Of a stretch of 11,374 nucleotides of DNA, positions 7,566 to 11,374 are shown in pieces. Position 1 is the stretch's first letter, and each line of letters starts with the position of its first letter. Source of the stretch: an uncultured Phaeodactylibacter sp. (GTDB lineage: Bacteria; Bacteroidota; Bacteroidia; Chitinophagales; Saprospiraceae); the NCBI GenBank assembly GCA_913062745.1, contig CAJXXJ010000058.1, positions 1 through 11,374 of the forward strand. The letters are read 5' to 3'. Made by a program: the position numbers and the translations under genes. Under the pieces are notes generated by a model, which worked only from the letters and a program-made list of their open reading frames with translations, did not search any database and was not told where the DNA came from.

Positions 7566-9379
7566 GTGCCGTTATCCAGCATATAATCCAGCTGCAGTGC
7601 TGCGCTAATCAGCGACAGATGGGTGAAGGCCTGTGGGAAATTGCCCACCTGCTCACCATTGAGCGCGATCATTTCCGAGTACAGCCCGAGGTGGTTGGTG
7701 TAGCCCAGCATTTTCTCGAAGTACAAGCGCGCTTTATCCAGCTGCCCGGCTTTCGCCAAATTCTCAATATACCAGAAGGAACAGAGCGAAAAAGTGCCTT
7801 CCGTACCCTCAAGCCCGTCATCCGCGCCGTGCTCGTGGCGGTAGCGGTAGACCAGCGTGTCGGTAATCAGCTCCCGCTCCAGGGCTTTCAGCGTAAGCTG
7901 CCAGCGCTTCTCGTGCGGGCTCAGCAGTCGGACGATAGGCATGAGCAGCACCGAGGCGTCGAGTACATCGGAGCCCCGGCTCTGAGTAAATGCTTGCTTT
8001 TCTTCGTTCCAAAAGTTGAAATAGATGTCTTCGTAGATTTCGTTGCGGATTTCGCGCCAGCGCTTCAGCGGTGCCGGGAAAGAACGGTCGGTCGCAATGC
8101 GGATACCGCGGTCAAGGGCTACCCAGCACATCAGTTTGGAGTGAAGAAACTCCACCTCTCCGCTGCGCACCTCCCAGATGCCGTGATCGCTGCGCCGCCA
8201 GTTTTCGCCCACATAATTAATGATCTCGCGCAGCTCCTGCCAGAATTCAAAGGTGATCGAGTCATCATAGCGGTTGTAAAGGTAGACGGTATCGATCAGC
8301 TCTCCGAAGATATCCAGCTGATACTGATTAACAGCGCCATTACCAATGCGCACGGGCTTGCTACCGCGGTATCCCTCCAGGTGATCAAGTATTTCTTCCG
8401 GCAGGTCGGTGCTGCCATCCACCCGATACATCAGGCGGAGGCTGCCGGCGTTGTCCAGCTCTTTGCAGCGGTCCATGATCCAATGGATGAATTTATTGGC
8501 TTCTTCGCGGAAGCCCAGGCGCAGGAAAGCGTACATGGAGAAAGCGGCATCCCGGATCCAGCAGTAGCGGTAGTCCCAGTTACGGGCCCCGCCAATATGC
8601 TCGGGCAGGCTGAAGGTGGCAGCCGCGACCGTAGAGCCGTACTTACAGGAGGTGAGTAATTTTAGGGTGATAATCGAACGGTGGATATGCTCCATCCAAC
8701 GCCCGGAGTAGGTGATTTTGTCAATCCAGTTCTCCCAGAAGGAAAGCGTCTCGCGGAACAGCTGATCGCGAAAGTAGCTGACCGACTGTTGCGGAGTAGC
8801 CCCTTCTCCCGGCACGGCTTCCAGCACAAAGGCAACTTCGTCTCCTTCCGACAGCGTAAAAGAGGCTTTCACCATTTCACTGTCGATCTCCAGCGGCATA
8901 TCTCCGCGCAGGCGTACGGACAGGCGGGCTTCCGGGCCAGACATGAATACGCTGTTTTGTCCTTCCTGCTCCATATCCGGTGCGTCCCTGCCGTAGTTGA
9001 ACCGCGGCTGACAGCCCATATCAAAAGTGATGCTGCCCCGGATGCAGCGCAGTGTACGTACCAGTGCGCAGCCCTCCTCTTCTTCCTTGACCGGCATGAA
9101 GTCCGTCAGCTCCACCATACCGGTTTCTGAGAGGAAGCGGGTAAGCAGGATGGCCGTATCCGGCAAATAGAGCTGCCGGATACGCACCTCGTCCTCCCGC
9201 GGGCAAATCTGAAAGCGCCCTCCCTGCTTGCTGTCCAGCAGGCTACCGAAAATGGTAGGCGAATCGAAGCGGGTGAAGGGCAGGTAGTCAATAGAGCCTT
9301 CTTTGGATACCAGGGCTACCGTGTGCAGGTTCCCGATCAGCCCGTAGTCTGATATGGGCAGGTAGTCTTTCGTTTTCAT
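7559..9379 (-). CDS. Glycoside hydrolase family 15 protein (glucoamylase or trehalase type)
   Basis: This encodes 606 residues, the usual length for bacterial GH15 proteins without extra binding modules. The N-terminal beta-sandwich domain begins with the standard ISDYGLIGNLHTVALVSKEG and RFDSPTIFGSLLD (about 9-49). The (alpha/alpha)6 barrel carries RNWDYRYCWIRDAAF (266-280), HLEGYRGSKPVRIGNGA (333-349), SDHGIWEVR (397-405), GLEGTEGTFSLCSFW (522-536) and LYSEMIALNGEQVGNFPQAF (566-585). Glu403 (in IWE) and Glu569 (in YSE) fit the general acid and general base. The family hydrolyses terminal alpha-glucosides or alpha,alpha-trehalose by inversion; sequence reading alone does not separate the two. 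No signal peptide is visible, so it is probably cytoplasmic and acts on glycogen, maltodextrins or trehalose. It lies 45 bp downstream of the PLP-enzyme gene with no promoter box between, so co-transcription is likely. Confidence 0.93.
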   Translation of the reverse strand: MKTKDYLPISDYGLIGNLHTVALVSKEGSIDYLPFTRFDSPTIFGSLLDSKQGGRFQICPREDEVRIRQLYLPDTAILLTRFLSETGMVELTDFMPVKEEEEGCALVRTLRCIRGSITFDMGCQPRFNYGRDAPDMEQEGQNSVFMSGPEARLSVRLRGDMPLEIDSEMVKASFTLSEGDEVAFVLEAVPGEGATPQQSVSYFRDQLFRETLSFWENWIDKITYSGRWMEHIHRSIITLKLLTSCKYGSTVAAATFSLPEHIGGARNWDYRYCWIRDAAFSMYAFLRLGFREEANKFIHWIMDRCKELDNAGSLRLMYRVDGSTDLPEEILDHLEGYRGSKPVRIGNGAVNQYQLDIFGELIDTVYLYNRYDDSITFEFWQELREIINYVGENWRRSDHGIWEVRSGEVEFLHSKLMCWVALDRGIRIATDRSFPAPLKRWREIRNEIYEDIYFNFWNEEKQAFTQSRGSDVLDASVLLMPIVRLLSPHEKRWQLTLKALERELITDTLVYRYRHEHGADDGLEGTEGTFSLCSFWYIENLAKAGQLDKARLYFEKMLGYTNHLGLYSEMIALNGEQVGNFPQAFTHLSLISAALQLDYMLDNGTQ

Positions 9380-9424
9380 ATACGTTGCGCTTTACTACCC
9401 TTAACGCAATGCCTGCCCAGATGC

Positions 9425-10705
9425 TCACTCCGCTACAGCGCCGTTCATTTCCATCACCCGGTTGAGTGCCTGCTCCAGGTCCCGGATCAGGTCTCCGGCG
9501 TACTCTACTCCTACCGACAGGCGCACCAGGCTGTTGGTGATGCCCATCGCTTCCCGCTTGTGCGGCTCTATGCCGGCGTGCGTCATGCTGGCCGGGTGCT
9601 GCGCCAGCGACTCGGTGCTGCCGAGGCTGACCGCCAGCTTCGCCAGTTTGAGTTGGTTGAGAAAAGCAAAGGCTTCTGCCTCTCCGCCCCGGATGTCAAA
9701 GGACACCATGGCGCCGGGGGCTTCGCACTGCGCTTTATAGATGCGGTACTGCTCGCCGTCTTCCTCCGTAAGCAAGCCCAGGTAATACACCCGCTCCACG
9801 GCCGGGTGCTGATCCAGGTAGCGGGCGACCTCCTGCGCATTGCGGCACTGCTGCTCCATACGTACTTTGAGCGTTTCCAGGCTACGCATCAGCAGCCATC
9901 CGGTCCAGGGGCCGGCCATGTTGCCAAGAAAGGTGCGCAGGCTCTTGATTTCCGCCAGCAGCGCTTTATTTCCCAGGCAGGCGCCGGCGATGACATCGCT
10001 GTGCCCGGCAATGTATTTAGTCGCAGAGTACAATACCAGGTCCGCACCGTGCTTAAGCGGATGCTGCCACAGTGGGCCCATGTAGGTGTTGTCTACGGCC
10101 AGCACCACCCGCTGCTCCGGCTGCCCGAGCTGATCTCCCAGCCTGCGCAGCGCGGCGATGTCGATCTGTTTGTTGGTCGGGTTGGCCGGGGTCTCAATGT
10201 GGATCATGGCCAGGCGCTCGCCCCAGCCCTCTTCCTGCGCTCGCTGCAGCAGTGTGGCTTCGCTCTCCTGCGGGGTGAAAGCCTGTATCTCTATACCGAA
10301 TTTGGTCAGCACCTCAGTGATAAAGTGAGAAGAGCCGCCGTAGAGCGGACTGCTGTACAGAAGCACATCACCCGGCTTCAGAAAAGCAAGCATAGCCGTA
10401 GAAATAGCAGACATGCCGCTTTCAAAGACAGCACAGTCTTCGGCCTCGTCCCAGAGGCACAGGCGGTTTTCCAAAATTTCCAGATCCGGGTTGTTGAGGC
10501 GGCTGTAAATCAGGCCGGGGCCTTCTCCCTGCTCCGGCTCGCGCAGCCCGTAGGCCAGTTCGAAGTAAGCTTTCCCCTCTTCTGCCGTACGGAAGACAAA
10601 AGTGGAAGTTTGAAAAATCGGGCATTTGATAGCGCCTTCGGAAAGTTCAGGGCGGTATCCATAGGACATCATCAGGCTTTCCGGGCGGAATTCGGGCTTT
10701 TTCAT
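9425..10705 (-). CDS. Cys/Met metabolism PLP-dependent enzyme (cystathionine gamma-synthase / methionine gamma-lyase family)
   Basis: This encodes 426 residues with a clear trans-sulfuration fold-type I architecture: YSR phosphate/substrate contacts (67-69), FESGMSAISTAM (94-105), the stacking Tyr in LYGGSSHF (121-128, Tyr122), DNT with Asp205 for the pyridine nitrogen, SATKYIAGHSDV with Lys230 as the PLP lysine, and a C-terminal VRLSVGVE with the carboxylate-binding Arg. Family members catalyse gamma-replacement (cystathionine or homocysteine synthesis) or gamma/beta-elimination (breakdown of methionine, homocysteine or cystathionine). The Cys that favours methionine gamma-lyase activity (Cys116 in the Pseudomonas enzyme, after Tyr-Gly) is Gly124 here, so a strict methionine gamma-lyase call is not justified. 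A divergent Lrp-type regulator resembles the mdeR-mdeA arrangement and favours a catabolic role. The N-terminus carries an insertion of about 10 residues (GLREPEQGEG) before YSR. Confidence 0.92.
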   Translation of the reverse strand: MKKPEFRPESLMMSYGYRPELSEGAIKCPIFQTSTFVFRTAEEGKAYFELAYGLREPEQGEGPGLIYSRLNNPDLEILENRLCLWDEAEDCAVFESGMSAISTAMLAFLKPGDVLLYSSPLYGGSSHFITEVLTKFGIEIQAFTPQESEATLLQRAQEEGWGERLAMIHIETPANPTNKQIDIAALRRLGDQLGQPEQRVVLAVDNTYMGPLWQHPLKHGADLVLYSATKYIAGHSDVIAGACLGNKALLAEIKSLRTFLGNMAGPWTGWLLMRSLETLKVRMEQQCRNAQEVARYLDQHPAVERVYYLGLLTEEDGEQYRIYKAQCEAPGAMVSFDIRGGEAEAFAFLNQLKLAKLAVSLGSTESLAQHPASMTHAGIEPHKREAMGITNSLVRLSVGVEYAGDLIRDLEQALNRVMEMNGAVAE

Positions 10706-10747
10706 GGTAAAATGGTTTTATTTTAACCCCAATGCAGGGCACGGCAG

Positions 10748-10755
10748 CAAATATA
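10748..10755 (-). promoter_or_regulatory. Candidate promoter -7 box for PLP-enzyme gene (TATATTTG)
   Basis: Read on the - strand, TATATTTG is a perfect match to the Bacteroidota TAnnTTTG box. It lies 42 bases ahead of the start codon, predicting a leader of about 30-40 bases. A T-rich stretch (GTTTTATTT on the - strand, 10775-10767) lies upstream, but its spacing to the box is short of ideal. The leader contains TTAAAATAAAACCATTTT and no Shine-Dalgarno sequence. Confidence 0.6.
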
Positions 10756-10797
10756 CAGCAGCTGAGAAATAAAACCCATGTGAAAAAACACTGCGAG

Positions 10798-10822
10798 AAA
10801 ACAACTCTATAATGTTTGTTTT
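10798..10822. promoter_or_regulatory. 25-bp inverted repeat, candidate Lrp/AsnC operator
   Basis: AAAACAA (10798-10804) and TTGTTTT (10816-10822) are perfect 7-bp arms around an AT-rich 11-base centre (CTCTATAATGT). The right arm overlaps the TTTG (10815-10818) that would be the -33 box of the regulator gene, and the repeat lies upstream of both divergent promoters. Lrp/AsnC proteins bind AT-rich dyads in such positions and commonly autoregulate. Binding here is inference. Confidence 0.4.
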
Positions 10823-10844
10823 GATGAGAAAAAGCTTAATTTTA
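10815..10844 (+). promoter_or_regulatory. Candidate promoter of Lrp/AsnC regulator gene
   Basis: TTTG (10815-10818), an 18-base spacer, then TAATTTTA (10837-10844), which matches TAnnTTTG at all but the last base. This fits the Bacteroidota -33/-7 layout. The predicted transcript has a leader of about 35 bases. A weak purine stretch GGGAG (10866-10870) is too far from the ATG to be a good ribosome-binding site. GAAATTTTTTC (10870-10880), just before the start, is a second AT-rich near-dyad. Confidence 0.5.
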
Positions 10845-10884
10845 TGATGGAACAACAACAATAACGGGAGAAATTTTTTCGCCA

Positions 10885-11349
10885 ATGAGAAATCTAGATG
10901 CCATCGACCGCCGCATTTTGACGATGCTGCAAAACAATGGTAAGTCCACAAACAAAGAGATCGCAAGCGATCTGGGCATGAGTATCACGCCCATCTATGA
11001 GCGCATTAAAAAAATGGAGGAGGCCGGCTACATCAAGTCTTACACGGCAGTAGTCGACAAGGACATGCTGGGCTATAAGCTTGTAGCCTACTGCCACATT
11101 CAGCTCGAGGTGCACAAACGGGACCACATCAAGCAGTTCGAAAAAGAAGTCGGGCAACTTGACGAGGTCGTGGAGTGTTACCACATCGCTGGTATGTACG
11201 ACTACCTGCTGAAGGTGATTGTCAAAGACATGGAGGCCTATCAGGACTTCATCACCAACAAGCTGGCTGCCGTGAAGAACATCGGCAACGTACAGAGCTC
11301 CTTTGTCATGACGGAAGTCAAGTGGCAGGTGAGCGTACCGGTTGTGTAG
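10885..11349 (+). CDS. Lrp/AsnC family transcriptional regulator
   Basis: This encodes 154 residues, standard for the family. The N-terminal winged helix-turn-helix covers about 3-60: LDAIDRRILTMLQNNGKST, then NKEIASDLGMSITPIYERIKK (recognition helix at about 34-45) and MEEAGYIKSYTAVVD. The C-terminal RAM domain (about 65-145) has the alternating strand-helix pattern with VVECYHIAGMYDYLLKVIVKD, holding the conserved G-x-Y-D-Y-L-L segment that lines the ligand pocket between subunits. These proteins form octamers that sense an amino acid, often Leu, Ala, Met or Lys. Divergent placement next to a sulfur amino acid PLP enzyme, with 179 bp shared between the starts, suggests that it controls that gene and itself. 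The effector is probably methionine or a related amino acid, by inference from mdeR-type systems. Confidence 0.95.
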   Translation: MRNLDAIDRRILTMLQNNGKSTNKEIASDLGMSITPIYERIKKMEEAGYIKSYTAVVDKDMLGYKLVAYCHIQLEVHKRDHIKQFEKEVGQLDEVVECYHIAGMYDYLLKVIVKDMEAYQDFITNKLAAVKNIGNVQSSFVMTEVKWQVSVPVV

Positions 11350-11374
11350 GACGGTGCCGGAAAGCTAAGGTACC

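Noticed and set aside
7544..8659. Long + strand open frame (371 codons) opposite the GH15 gene
   Set aside because: The - strand frame here is an unmistakable GH15 enzyme. The + strand product has no recognisable domain and is explained by codon bias on the opposite strand.
9385..9411. Short inverted repeat (GTTGCG / CGCAAT) between the GH15 and PLP genes
   Set aside because: Only 5 perfect pairs with a loop of about 15 bases and no T run; not convincing as terminator or operator.
9560..10726. Long + strand open frame (388 codons) opposite the PLP-enzyme gene
   Set aside because: It lies almost wholly antisense to a well-conserved Cys/Met PLP enzyme and its translation resembles no family I know; it is a shadow frame.
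1..11374. CRISPR array, insertion sequence ends, phage or toxin-antitoxin genes
   Set aside because: No regularly spaced repeats, transposase motifs, terminal inverted repeats with target duplications, or recognisable defence genes were seen.

Overview
The window is ordinary-looking chromosomal DNA, most likely from a member of the Bacteroidota. The case rests on three things: promoter -7 boxes of the TAnnTTTG type sit ahead of several genes, the genes start without clear Shine-Dalgarno sequences, and there is a LemA-TPM-TPM gene cluster. The moderately high GC content would fit a Saprospiria-type lineage (Lewinella or Phaeodactylibacter relatives), but that placement is inference. No rRNA, tRNA, CRISPR array, insertion sequence or phage gene is visible. 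Nearly all of the sequence is accounted for by nine protein genes.

Left part (1-1662, + strand): the 3' end of a lemA-type gene, a terminator-like hairpin, then two overlapping TPM-domain genes. One product is small and soluble. The other is exported and membrane-anchored, with a glycine-rich tail. LemA and TPM proteins are often neighbours and are thought to act in the cell envelope, but their biochemistry is poorly defined.

Middle part (1708-7565, + strand): three genes that look like a surface-glycan module. A large polytopic protein with a soluble C-terminal domain (putative GT-C type glycosyltransferase) overlaps by 11 bp a family 9 (heptosyltransferase-like) glycosyltransferase. After a 202-bp gap comes a second polytopic protein with TMTC/GT-C-like motifs. 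The GT9 protein has Ser where the characterised heptosyltransferases have their catalytic-base Asp.

Right part (7559-11349): a family 15 glycoside hydrolase (glucoamylase/trehalase type) and a Cys/Met-metabolism PLP enzyme lie on the - strand, 45 bp apart and probably co-transcribed. Divergent from the PLP gene is an Lrp/AsnC regulator on the + strand. The 179-bp region between them carries a candidate promoter for each gene and a 25-bp inverted repeat, which suggests an amino-acid-responsive switch over sulfur amino acid breakdown. The hydrolase and the second GT-C gene converge and overlap by 7 bp.

I did not find a clearly new biological system. The points most worth following up are the GT9 active-site substitution, the divergent Lrp/PLP control region, and the pairing of a GH15 hydrolase with a gamma-lyase-type enzyme.
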